DNA from: Arthrobacter sp. Y81
Lineage (GTDB): Bacteria; Actinomycetota; Actinomycetes; Actinomycetales; Micrococcaceae
Assembly (NCBI RefSeq): GCF_002929335.1
Contig: NZ_PJIL01000006.1
Location: forward strand, 186,001-250,000
DNA: 64,000 bases
Direction of reading: 5' to 3'
The notes below the pieces were generated by a model. That model did not search any database, had not been told where the DNA came from, and saw only the letters and a program-made list of their open reading frames with translations. Position numbers and translations under genes: made by a program. Each line of letters begins with the position of its first letter. Position 1 is the stretch's first letter. Shown here piece after piece: positions 8,061-15,659 of the stretch.

Positions 8061-9073
8061 CTCGTCCCGCAACGGTGGCGTCGTCGTCGGACATCCTGTT
8101 CATCGGCGGAACCGGCGTAATCAGCGCGGCGGCGGCGGAACTCGCCGTCGCGCTGGGCCACCGGCTAACCATCCTGAACCGCGGAATGTCCGCGACCCGG
8201 CCGGCGCCCGGAGGCGCCGAGGTGGTCACCGCCGATATCCGGGACGCGGCGGCCGTGCGCGAGGCGCTGCGCGGCCGCGAGTTCGACGCCGTGGCGGACT
8301 TTATTTCCTTCACCCCGGACCACGCGGCGGCGGCCATCGGGCAGTTCTCGGGCCGGACCGGCCAGTACGTGTTCGTCAGCTCAGCCTCCGCGTACCAGAA
8401 GCCGCCCGCCCGCCTGCCGATCCTGGAATCGACGCCGCTGCGCAACCCCTTCTGGCAGTATTCCCGGGACAAAATCGCCTGCGAGGACCTGCTCATGCGG
8501 GCTTACCGGGACGACGGCTTCCCGGTCACGGTGGTCCGCCCCTCCCACACCTACGACCGCACCAAAATTGCCCTGCTGGGAGGTTGGACGGACATCCACC
8601 GTATGCGGCAGGGCCTGCCGGTGCTGGTCCATGGAGACGGCACGTCGCTGTGGACGCTGACGCACAGCCGGGACTTCGCCAAGGCCTTCGTGGGCCTGCT
8701 GGGCCGGCCGCAGGCAGTGGGCGAGAGCTACACCATCACCTCCGACGAGTTCCTCCCCTGGGACCAGGTGTACCGGCTGTTTGCCCGGGCTGCCGGCGTC
8801 GCGGCCCCGGAACTGGTGCATGTGGCTTCGGAAACCATCGCGGCGCACGATTCCGGACGTGGCCCGTGGCTGCTCGGCGACAGGGCGCACTCCGTGGTGT
8901 TCGACAACTCGAAGATCAAGTCGCTGGTGCCGTCCTTCCACTGCTCCATCCCGTTCGCGGACGGCGCCCGGGAAATCGTCCGCTGGCACGATGCGCACCC
9001 CGAACTGCAGCAGGTTGACGCCGGATTCATGGATCTCAGCGACCGGCTGGTCGACTGGGCGCGCCGGCCGTAA
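8057..9073 (+). CDS. NAD-dependent epimerase/dehydratase family protein
   Basis: A 338-residue extended SDR-type protein. The nucleotide-binding motif ILFIGGTGVIS lies near residues 13-23, and YSRDK near 135 provides the YxxxK pair. VVRPSHTYD, the substrate-region HGDGTSLWTLTHSRDFAKA and a C-terminal WHDAHPE also match the family. Translation starts at a GTG that overlaps the preceding stop (GTGA), so the gene is coupled to the aldo/keto reductase before it. The closest general description is a sugar-nucleotide or polyol oxidoreductase/epimerase; the substrate cannot be read. Confidence 0.83.
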   Translation: MTRPATVASSSDILFIGGTGVISAAAAELAVALGHRLTILNRGMSATRPAPGGAEVVTADIRDAAAVREALRGREFDAVADFISFTPDHAAAAIGQFSGRTGQYVFVSSASAYQKPPARLPILESTPLRNPFWQYSRDKIACEDLLMRAYRDDGFPVTVVRPSHTYDRTKIALLGGWTDIHRMRQGLPVLVHGDGTSLWTLTHSRDFAKAFVGLLGRPQAVGESYTITSDEFLPWDQVYRLFARAAGVAAPELVHVASETIAAHDSGRGPWLLGDRAHSVVFDNSKIKSLVPSFHCSIPFADGAREIVRWHDAHPELQQVDAGFMDLSDRLVDWARRP

Positions 9074-9141
9074 ATGAATCGTTGGAAGACTGTGCCGTTG
9101 GAGATCTGTGCAAACCGACTTCGATAGGAAAGACTCGTTGA

Positions 9142-9972
9142 ATGGCACTTTCACCAGTGATTGAGCTCAATGACGGACACCGGATTCCCCAGATCGGACT
9201 GGGGACCTGGCCGCTGGACGACGAACAGGTGGCTGCCGCCGTCGTGCAGGCCGTGGAAGCCGGTTACCGCCACATCGATACTGCGGTGAAATACGGCAAC
9301 GAAGCGGGCGTGGGTAACGGCATCCGCTCGAGCGGCCTGGACCGGTCCGAGCTGTTCATCACCACGAAACTGGACGGCGAATTCCAAGGCCAGGACAGGG
9401 CCGTGGCCGGACTGGACGGATCACTCAAACGCCTCGGCCTGGACTACGTGGACCTGCTGTTGATCCACTGGCCCCTCCCCCGGCGGGACGAATTCATCTC
9501 CACCTGGAAAACTTTTGAACGGCTGCAGGCCGACGGCAAGGTACGTTCAATCGGCGTCTCCAACTTCAAGCCTGCGCACTTGGAAAGACTGATGGACGCC
9601 TGCGATGTGGTGCCGGCCGTCAACCAGATCCAGGTCAGCCCGTCCATCACCCGGATAGTGGATATCGCCTACAACCGGCGGCATGGAATCGTCACCGAGT
9701 CGTACAGTCCGCTGGGCGCGGGCAGCGACCTCCTGAACGCCCCAGTACTGGGAAAGATCGCCCAAAAGCACAGCAAGACCCCTGGCCAGATCGTGCTCCG
9801 CTGGCACATCGAGCAGGGCCTCGTTGCCATCCCCAAGTCGGCCAATCCACAACGCATGAAAGAGAACCTGGGCATCTTCGGCTTTGCCTTGGACGCGGAC
9901 GACGTAACTGCCATCGCCACGCTGGACGGAGGTGACGAGTCCGGAGTTAATTCTGACGTCCAAGGTCACTGA
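9142..9972 (+). CDS. Aldo/keto reductase (2,5-diketogluconate reductase type), second copy
   Basis: A 276-residue AKR5-like enzyme related to the one at 6186. It has IELNDGHRIPQIGLGTWPL, GYRHIDTAVKYGNEAGVG (Asp and Tyr), FITTKLDG (Lys), LLLIHWPLP (His), SIGVSNF and IPKSANPQRMKENLG. The start ATG is preceded by a weak ribosome site. It is the last of four oxidoreductases divergent from the MmyB regulator. A 68-base gap before it may hold its own promoter. Confidence 0.9.
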   Translation: MALSPVIELNDGHRIPQIGLGTWPLDDEQVAAAVVQAVEAGYRHIDTAVKYGNEAGVGNGIRSSGLDRSELFITTKLDGEFQGQDRAVAGLDGSLKRLGLDYVDLLLIHWPLPRRDEFISTWKTFERLQADGKVRSIGVSNFKPAHLERLMDACDVVPAVNQIQVSPSITRIVDIAYNRRHGIVTESYSPLGAGSDLLNAPVLGKIAQKHSKTPGQIVLRWHIEQGLVAIPKSANPQRMKENLGIFGFALDADDVTAIATLDGGDESGVNSDVQGH

Positions 9973-10017
9973 AAGCCGGCGCTCCCCAGAAACTCGCAGG
10001 GCCGCCGACTGGCAGAT

Positions 10018-10041
10018 TAATACTAAGCATGATTAGTATTA
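10018..10041. promoter_or_regulatory. AT-rich perfect inverted repeat upstream of the GlsB-type gene
   Basis: Perfect nine-base arms TAATACTAA and TTAGTATTA flank GCATGA. The 24-base element is almost free of G and C in a region near 60-65% GC. It is 66 bases upstream of the small membrane protein gene and 46 bases after the reductase stop. It could be an operator or promoter element; which one cannot be told from sequence. Confidence 0.6.
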
Positions 10042-10106
10042 GGTAGAAGGATGAAGCGTGCCCGGGATCCGGGCACCTCCTCAATGAAAGAAGAAGGAAC
10101 GATAAA

Positions 10107-10370
10107 ATGGGTTTTTTCGCATTTCTGATTCTGGGCCTCATCGCCGGAGCCATCGCTAAGGCAATCCTCCCCGGCCGGCAGGGTGGCGGCATTATCATGA
10201 CGCTCATCCTTGGCGTCGTCGGTGCCCTCCTGGGCGGCTGGATTGGCAGCCTGCTCTTCAACGTAAACATCAACGAGTTCTTCTCGCTGTCCACTTGGCT
10301 CCTGGCCATTGGCGGTGCGATCATCGTCCTGCTTGTTTACGGCATGATCACCAAGCGCACAGCCCGCTAA
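10107..10370 (+). CDS. GlsB/YeaQ/YmgE family stress-response membrane protein
   Basis: An 87-residue hydrophobic protein with three predicted membrane segments (about residues 2-22, 30-50 and 62-82). It has the glycine-rich GLIAGAIAKAILPGRQGGG and LGVVGALLGGWIG motifs of the transglycosylase-associated (GlsB/YeaQ) family. Members are general-stress inner-membrane proteins whose molecular activity is unknown. AAAGAAGAAGGA provides a ribosome site. The gene is monocistronic and closed by a strong terminator. Confidence 0.9.
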   Translation: MGFFAFLILGLIAGAIAKAILPGRQGGGIIMTLILGVVGALLGGWIGSLLFNVNINEFFSLSTWLLAIGGAIIVLLVYGMITKRTAR

Positions 10371-10386
10371 AGCGGAGTCTGGCCTG

Positions 10387-10425
10387 AAAAACGGCCCCGG
10401 GATTCCTTCCCGGGGGCCGTTTTTT
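10387..10425 (+). terminator. Rho-independent terminator
   Basis: AAAAACGGCCCCGGGA pairs with TCCCGGGGGCCGTTTTTT across a short TTCCT loop, with one bulged G, and ends in a run of Ts. It is 16 bases after the GlsB-type stop codon. The A-tract on the other side could let it act in both directions. Confidence 0.9.
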
Positions 10426-10521
10426 CATTCACGGCCCTCTATTCTGTGGCCTTTTGTTTGTGGGCAACCCCTTGAACGGTCCGCCCGAGTACGGAACCTT
10501 CTCACGGAGCAGGAGTACAAC

Positions 10522-11055
10522 ATGAAAGCAAAACTTCTTTTTGGTACAGGTGTGGCAGCCGGATTTATCCTGGGATCCAGGTCCGGCCGCGCCGCCTACG
10601 AGAAAATCAAGGCACGGGCTGCCGCCCTCTGGGACAGCAAGCCGGTCCAGGACAAAGTGGCTGCCGCGACCGAGGCGGTCAAGGAAAGGGCTCCCGAAGT
10701 CTCTGATCAGCTGACCGAGGCGGCCCGCCGCGCAGGCACGGTCATCAGCTCCGCCGTCCACCGTGACAACGCGGCCGGCACCGGCAAGAACGGCGCCAAG
10801 GACAGCCCGGCGAAAAGCGGCGATTCGAGCACGGAGAGTCTGCTGCCGGCCGGCGACTACGTCCCGTCCCACAGCACGCACCCGGAGACCGTCAACCTCG
10901 GCACCTCGGACGGCAGCACACCTGACAGCAGCACACCTGACGTCACCAGCGATCCGGCACTGAATGACTCAACCGGCCAGGACTGGTCCGACGAAGGCGG
11001 CGCCACGCCTGCCGGGGCCGCCACGAACGTTAACCCTGAGCGGGCTTCCAGCTAG
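10522..11055 (+). CDS. YtxH-like small protein with charged tail
   Basis: A 177-residue protein. Residues 1-20 (MKAKLLFGTGVAAGFILGSR) form one hydrophobic segment ending in the glycine-serine-arginine signature of YtxH-type proteins. An amphipathic Ala/Lys/Glu-rich helix follows to about 75, likely peripheral to the membrane. The C-terminal 100 residues are low-complexity (Ser, Thr, Asp, Gly), with two 15-bp units at 10909-10938 encoding STPD repeats. A GGAGCAGGAG ribosome site precedes the ATG. Similar genes are common in Arthrobacter; the function is unknown and probably envelope-associated. Confidence 0.75.
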   Translation: MKAKLLFGTGVAAGFILGSRSGRAAYEKIKARAAALWDSKPVQDKVAAATEAVKERAPEVSDQLTEAARRAGTVISSAVHRDNAAGTGKNGAKDSPAKSGDSSTESLLPAGDYVPSHSTHPETVNLGTSDGSTPDSSTPDVTSDPALNDSTGQDWSDEGGATPAGAATNVNPERASS

Positions 11056-11080
11056 TTCACGGAGTCCAGCCTCAACAGGG

Positions 11081-11131
11081 CGGGGTCCTCCCGTGCCGGA
11101 CGCATTGTCCGGCCAAGGGAGGGCCCCGTTT
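11081..11131 (+). terminator. Long nested hairpin terminator
   Basis: Outer arms CGGGGTCCTCCC (11081-11092) and GGGAGGGCCCCG (11117-11128) pair with one G.T pair. Inner arms GCCGGAC and GTCCGGC pair inside them around GCATT. TTT follows the outer arm. It lies 26 bases after the YtxH-like stop. The rest of the gap to 11349 holds a small palindrome (ATTCTAGAAT near 11222) but no gene. Confidence 0.8.
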
Positions 11132-11349
11132 CGTGTTCCCGGCGGCGCCCCTTCGTTCCGGCCGCGGCGGCACAGTTTGCGTACCTGCCGGGCTTCAAAA
11201 TCCTTGCCCGAAGTCAGTCGGAATTCTAGAATGTGGGTGGCTAAGCAGTCAGCCATTGAATCCTCGGTCCGGAGTGAATTCATGAGCTTTCGACGCCTGG
11301 CCCCAATCCACGCAACCTCCCCGGCGCATCCGGCCCGTCGGCGGCGGCC

Positions 11350-13509
11350 ATGAACGGCTGGAACCTGGACACCGCCGGATCAATCGGCCACAACGCAGTG
11401 ACCATCGTTGAAGGATCCTCCTTCTTTATTTCGGCCGGGAACGGCGACCTGGATCTCACCTTGGCGCACGGCGCCTTCTATCAGGACACCCGGATCATCT
11501 CGCGCTGGAACCTCATGATCAACAACCACCTGGTGGAAGAACTCACGTCGGTGAACCCGGAACCCTACCGGGCAGTATTCACCGGCCGTGCGCCCCAGCC
11601 GGACGGAGCGGCCGACCGCCCCATGGTGATCGAGCGTGACCGGCAGGTGGGCGACGGCGTCCGCGAGACGCTGACTGTGCACAACTACTCCAGCGTCCCC
11701 GCACCCTGCAGCATCAAACTGGCGGTGGAGGCGGACTTCGCGGACCTGTTTGAGGTTAAGGCCGGCCGGAAGACCCGGCAGCTGCGCCCCTCCCACCGGC
11801 CGGAGAGCGACCGGCTGATCATCAGCGGCCGCCACAACGGGAGGCTGCTGGGTGTGACGGTCAGGGCGCCCGGAGGGGACGTGAACCGGCACGGCGTGAT
11901 GTACAAGGTGACCGTTCCAGCGAAGGGATCCTGGACTGCCACCATTGTGGTCACGCCAAGCTCGGACGGCAGCGAACCGGCGGGCAGGTTCTCCGCCAGC
12001 ATCCCGCAGCACGAATCGGTTCCCGCCCTGCGCCACCGACGCTGGGGCGCCGCTGCACCCCAGGTCACCATGGACAATCCAGTGCTCGAAAGGGTCCTGC
12101 GCCAGAGCCAGCAGGACCTGGGCTCACTGCGGATCGCGGACCCGGCGCATCCGGACCGCACGGTGATTGCCGCGGGAGCCCCGTGGTTTATGGCCCTGTT
12201 CGGACGCGACTCGCTCCTGACCTCCCTCATGGCGCTTCCTGTGGATCCCGCGATCGCGCTGGGCACCCTACAGACCCTCGCCGAACACCAGGGCCAAAAA
12301 ATCAACAAGCTCACCGAGGAACAGCCCGGACGGATCCTCCACGAGGTGCGCCTGGGTTCCGGCGCCGCCCTGTCGCTGGGCGGGGACACGACCTATTACG
12401 GGACGGCGGATGCCACTCCGCTGTTCGTTAAGCTCCTGGGGGAAGTGAGCCGCTGGGGGCTGGAGACGCGGGCAGTGCAGGAGCTCCTGCCCAGTGCGGA
12501 CCGTGCGCTGGACTGGATTACCAGCTACGGCGACCGTGACGGGGACGGCTTTGTGGAGTATGAGCGCGCCACCCGGCACGGGCTCCTCAACCAGGGCTGG
12601 AAAGACTCCTACGACGGCGTCAACTTTGCGGACGGCACCCTCGCCGAACCGCCCATCGCCCTGTGCGAGGTCCAGGGCTATGTCTACAGCGCCTATGTGG
12701 CCCGGGCACTGCTGGCCCTGGACGCCGGAGACGCCACTCTGGCCCGCATCTGGGGCGACCGGGCTGCCGAACTGAAGGAGGAGTTCAACCGCAGGTTCTG
12801 GCTGCCGAAACGCGGTTATTTCGCCGTGGCCCTGGACAAGGACAAACGGCCCGTGGATGCCTGCGCCTCCAACATGGGGCACTGCCTGTGGTCGGGCATC
12901 GTGGACGATGACAAAGCGGCCCCCGTGGCGCAGCGCCTGATGCAGCCGGACATGTTCTCCGGCTGGGGCGTCCGCACGCTGGCTTCCACCATGGGTGCTT
13001 TTAACCCCGTGAGCTACCACAACGGCTCCGTGTGGCCGCACGACAATGCCCTGATTGCCGACGGGCTGATGCGCTACGGTTTCATCGAAGAGTCCCAGCG
13101 CGTGGCTATGGCCGTCTTCGACGCCGCGGAGGCTTTTGGCGGCAGGCTCCCGGAGCTTTTCTGCGGTTTCCCACGAGAAGCGGGCCGGGCCCCGGTGGCC
13201 TACCCGTCGTCGTGCTCACCGCAGGCGTGGGCCTCGGCCACCCCCATCCACCTCATCCGGGTCCTGCTGCGCTTTGATCCTTCCGCTTCCACCGGCCGGC
13301 TCTGGCTGAGCCCTGCCTTCCCGGACGGATTCGGCTACCTGCGAAAAGAGCAGGTGCCGCTGGCCGGTTCCCGGCTGACCATCGAGGTTTCGGGAAACAA
13401 CGCACACGTGACGGGGCTGCCGCCGTCGATTGAGCTGCATCTGGGGACGCAGGAACCCCTGGCGGACCTCATTAGGGTCCACCATGACCCCGGCCGGAAG
13501 GCTGGCTGA
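11350..13509 (+). CDS. Amylo-alpha-1,6-glucosidase / glycogen debranching-type glycoside hydrolase
   Basis: A 719-residue cytoplasmic protein with no signal peptide. The N-terminal 220 residues match the glycogen-debranching N-terminal beta domain (GSSFFISAGNGDL near 20, DTRIISRW near 47). From about 250 an (alpha/alpha)6-barrel follows, with FGRDSLLTSLMAL near 283, a GDRDGDGFVEYERAT stretch near 395, NQGWKDSYDGV and the C-terminal HNGSVWPHDNALIADG near 561. Those acidic loops carry the likely catalytic residues. It is followed at 13 bases by a glycosyltransferase, so the two probably share a transcript. No clear ribosome site precedes the ATG. An alternative is a GH15- or MGH1-like alpha-glucosidase. 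Confidence 0.87.
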   Translation: MNGWNLDTAGSIGHNAVTIVEGSSFFISAGNGDLDLTLAHGAFYQDTRIISRWNLMINNHLVEELTSVNPEPYRAVFTGRAPQPDGAADRPMVIERDRQVGDGVRETLTVHNYSSVPAPCSIKLAVEADFADLFEVKAGRKTRQLRPSHRPESDRLIISGRHNGRLLGVTVRAPGGDVNRHGVMYKVTVPAKGSWTATIVVTPSSDGSEPAGRFSASIPQHESVPALRHRRWGAAAPQVTMDNPVLERVLRQSQQDLGSLRIADPAHPDRTVIAAGAPWFMALFGRDSLLTSLMALPVDPAIALGTLQTLAEHQGQKINKLTEEQPGRILHEVRLGSGAALSLGGDTTYYGTADATPLFVKLLGEVSRWGLETRAVQELLPSADRALDWITSYGDRDGDGFVEYERATRHGLLNQGWKDSYDGVNFADGTLAEPPIALCEVQGYVYSAYVARALLALDAGDATLARIWGDRAAELKEEFNRRFWLPKRGYFAVALDKDKRPVDACASNMGHCLWSGIVDDDKAAPVAQRLMQPDMFSGWGVRTLASTMGAFNPVSYHNGSVWPHDNALIADGLMRYGFIEESQRVAMAVFDAAEAFGGRLPELFCGFPREAGRAPVAYPSSCSPQAWASATPIHLIRVLLRFDPSASTGRLWLSPAFPDGFGYLRKEQVPLAGSRLTIEVSGNNAHVTGLPPSIELHLGTQEPLADLIRVHHDPGRKAG

Positions 13510-13522
13510 TATAGGAGGCTCT

Positions 13523-14578
13523 ATGCGTATTGGCATCGTGGCACCGCCTTGGATTCCTGTTCCCCCACCTAGCTACGGCGGGACGGAATCGGTGGTCCAC
13601 ACCCTTGCCGTGGGGCTCGCGGAGGCAGGGCACGACGTTGTGCTTGCCGCCTCGGGCGATAGCACCTGCCCCGTTCCGAGGGTTCCAAATCTCTCGGAAT
13701 CGTCGGGCCTCTGCATGGATTCGGGAAGGCAGGAGATCCTGCATGTCCTCCGCGCCTACGAAGCGATGCAGGATGTGGACGTCGTGCATGACCACACACT
13801 GCTGGGTCCGTTGTGCCGGCGGAAGGGACCCGATGTTCCCCGCGTCACCACCCTGCACGGGCCGTTCGACGACGAGCTTACGCAGATTTACCGCGCCATG
13901 CACGGGGAAGCCTCACTCGTGGCCATCTCGCAGCACCAGGCCTCCACCGCCCGGGGAGTGAAGATCGACGCCGTCATCCATCACGGCATCGACCTCCGGT
14001 CCGTCCGGTTCAGCCCGTCGCACAATGGCGGAGCCTGCTTCCTGGGTCGCATGCACCCGAGCAAGGGCCTCCTGCAGGCCATCATGGTGGCACGCCTGGC
14101 GGGCATCCCACTGCGGATCGGCGCGAAGATGCGCGAACCGTTTGAACAGGAATACTTCCACGACGTGATCGAACCGCTGCTGGGTGCTGATATCGAATAC
14201 CTCGGCGAGCTGGGCACTGCCGACAAGTACCGGCTGCTGGGCGAATCCGTCGCCCTGCTGAATCCGATCCAGTGGCCGGAACCGTTCGGGATGGTCATGA
14301 TCGAGGCGCTGGCCGCCGGCACGCCCGTAGTGGCCACGCGTCGGGGTTCGGCACCGGAAATCATCAGCGACGGGGAAACGGGGTTCCTCGCGGACAGCCT
14401 CCAAGGCCTCGCGGAGTCGCTCCGGGGCGCCGGCTGGCTGCGCCGCAATGACTGCCGGCGGGCGGCCGAGCAGCACTTCAGTTCACAGCGGATGGTCCGG
14501 GAGTACATCAGGTTCTACTCGGGGCTGCTGGCAGGATCACCGCGGGCCGCGGAGGAGCAGGCCGCCGCCGGGTTCTAG
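13523..14578 (+). CDS. Glycosyltransferase family 4 protein
   Basis: A 351-residue GT4-type (GT-B fold) glycosyltransferase. The acceptor domain opens MRIGIVAPPWIPVPPPSYGG, with the conserved glycine-threonine loop GGTES. DVVHDHT lies near 95, and the donor domain contains FLGRMHPSKG near 178 and the E-x7-E-type signature EPFGMVMIEALAAGTPVVA near 258. The start has ATAGGAGG upstream; the longer frame overlaps the debranching-type gene. It may act in alpha-glucan or trehalose-type sugar metabolism with its neighbour. Its last four bases overlap the stop of the convergent PrmC-like gene. Confidence 0.88.
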   Translation: MRIGIVAPPWIPVPPPSYGGTESVVHTLAVGLAEAGHDVVLAASGDSTCPVPRVPNLSESSGLCMDSGRQEILHVLRAYEAMQDVDVVHDHTLLGPLCRRKGPDVPRVTTLHGPFDDELTQIYRAMHGEASLVAISQHQASTARGVKIDAVIHHGIDLRSVRFSPSHNGGACFLGRMHPSKGLLQAIMVARLAGIPLRIGAKMREPFEQEYFHDVIEPLLGADIEYLGELGTADKYRLLGESVALLNPIQWPEPFGMVMIEALAAGTPVVATRRGSAPEIISDGETGFLADSLQGLAESLRGAGWLRRNDCRRAAEQHFSSQRMVREYIRFYSGLLAGSPRAAEEQAAAGF

Positions 14579-15474
14579 CCTCTCCTGCCCATCGCCGCAG
14601 CGCCCGTCGCGGCAGTGCCCATCGCTACAGTTCCGATCGCTACAGTTCCGATCGCTACAGTGGCGTCCAGCTCCGGGTCGCTCGCAAGCCGGGCTGTCAG
14701 TCCTGCCTGCCGCATAAGCCCGATGGTCTGCCGCGCCTGGCCCCGGCTCGTCTCGATCAGCACGTGCCCGCCGGGTGCAAGCCACTCCGTTGCCCCGGCA
14801 ATAACCCGCCGCTGGATGTCCAGCCCGTCCGGCCCGCCGTCCAGGGACATCCGCGGTTCGTGCGTGCGGGCCTCCGGCGGCATGGTGCCGATCGCCGCCG
14901 TGGGGACATAGGGCGCGTTGGCCACCAGGACCCGGATGCGGCCGCGGAGCCCGGGCGGCAGCGGGTCGAAGAGGTCGCCCTCATGGACGCGGCCGCCGGC
15001 CGGTTCCAGGTTCCGCTTGGCGCAGCGCACTGCGTTGGGGTCCAGGTCCGAGGCATGCAGTTCGATTCCGGCCAGGCGCGCGGCCAAGGCAGCCCCCACG
15101 GCACCGGAACCGCAGCAGAGGTCGACGGCGGCGCGGCGGCCGCCGTCGGAAGGCCCGCCGTCGGAAGCGCGGAGCAGCAGCTCCGCCTGACGGACAAGGA
15201 ACTCGGTCCGGCGGCGGGGCACAAATACGCCTGTAGCCACACCGATGCGAAGCCCGCAGAATTCAGCCCAGCCGAGGATGTGTTCGAGCGGGAGTCCGGC
15301 GATGCGCCGTTCGATCATCGCCTCGAGCTCCGCGGCTGAGGTTGCTGCCTCTGCGAGCAGGCGGACTTCGTCTTCGGCAAAGACGCAGCCGGCTGCGCGG
15401 AGACGGCGGACCGGGTCTTCCGGACTGTCCGCAATCCCGGTGCGGCCGGTCCGCGATGTGCTTTCTGGTGGCAA
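14575..15474 (-). CDS. Putative protein N5-glutamine methyltransferase (PrmC/HemK paralogue)
   Basis: A 299-residue SAM-dependent methyltransferase. An N-terminal helical domain with LPLEHILGWAEFCGL precedes a Rossmann domain carrying VDLCCGSGAVGAALAA near residue 118. The active-site tetrad reads NAPYVP near 186 rather than the NPPY of true PrmC, which marks the actinobacterial PrmC-related group. That replacement may change specificity away from release factors. The last 25 residues are a five-residue repeat (VAIGT variants) encoded by 15-bp units. It is convergent with the glycosyltransferase, and its start region faces the alpha-amylase gene. Confidence 0.82.
   Translation of the reverse strand: MPPESTSRTGRTGIADSPEDPVRRLRAAGCVFAEDEVRLLAEAATSAAELEAMIERRIAGLPLEHILGWAEFCGLRIGVATGVFVPRRRTEFLVRQAELLLRASDGGPSDGGRRAAVDLCCGSGAVGAALAARLAGIELHASDLDPNAVRCAKRNLEPAGGRVHEGDLFDPLPPGLRGRIRVLVANAPYVPTAAIGTMPPEARTHEPRMSLDGGPDGLDIQRRVIAGATEWLAPGGHVLIETSRGQARQTIGLMRQAGLTARLASDPELDATVAIGTVAIGTVAMGTAATGAAAMGRRG
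14591..14665. repeat. Five 15-bp tandem units in the PrmC-like 3' end
   Basis: Units start at 14591, 14606, 14621, 14636 and 14651. The three best conserved begin ATCGCTACAG and the first two are diverged. They keep the reading frame and encode the Val-Ala-Ile-Gly-Thr tail. Copy number is likely to vary between strains. Confidence 0.85.
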
Positions 15475-15565
15475 GTACAGGCTCCCTCAGCGGCAGGCGG
15501 TGGGATTCATGCTACCGAACCGGGGACGGTACCAAGCAACCTTGGAATTTGCTGGAAAATGTCAG

Positions 15566-15579
15566 TGCAAGCGCTTACA
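15566..15579. promoter_or_regulatory. LacI-family operator upstream of the alpha-amylase gene
   Basis: TGCAAGCGCTTACA is a near-perfect palindrome around a central CG. It matches the established LacI/CcpA-type consensus (TG-N-AA-CG-TT-N-CA form). It lies 80 bases before the amylase start, where a maltose- or catabolite-responsive LacI repressor would block transcription. No matching LacI gene adjoins it; the one at 56.4 kb has a different candidate site. Confidence 0.8.
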
Positions 15580-15659
15580 GTGTGACTTGGCTCTCAGGAG
15601 CCGGTCTCCCGCATCGTCCTTCACAGCAGCAATGTCGCTAACCGGAAGGTTTCCTCATC

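Noticed and set aside
7089..8072. Long minus-strand open frame (376 codons) opposite the second aldo/keto reductase
   Set aside because: It has shadow composition (Val/Gly/Asp/Arg-rich) and no motifs, while the plus strand encodes a complete reductase.
11140..11353. Possible small genes in the gap before the debranching-type enzyme
   Set aside because: The open frames are Arg/Pro/Ser-rich with no ribosome site or conserved pattern, so I treat this as non-coding.
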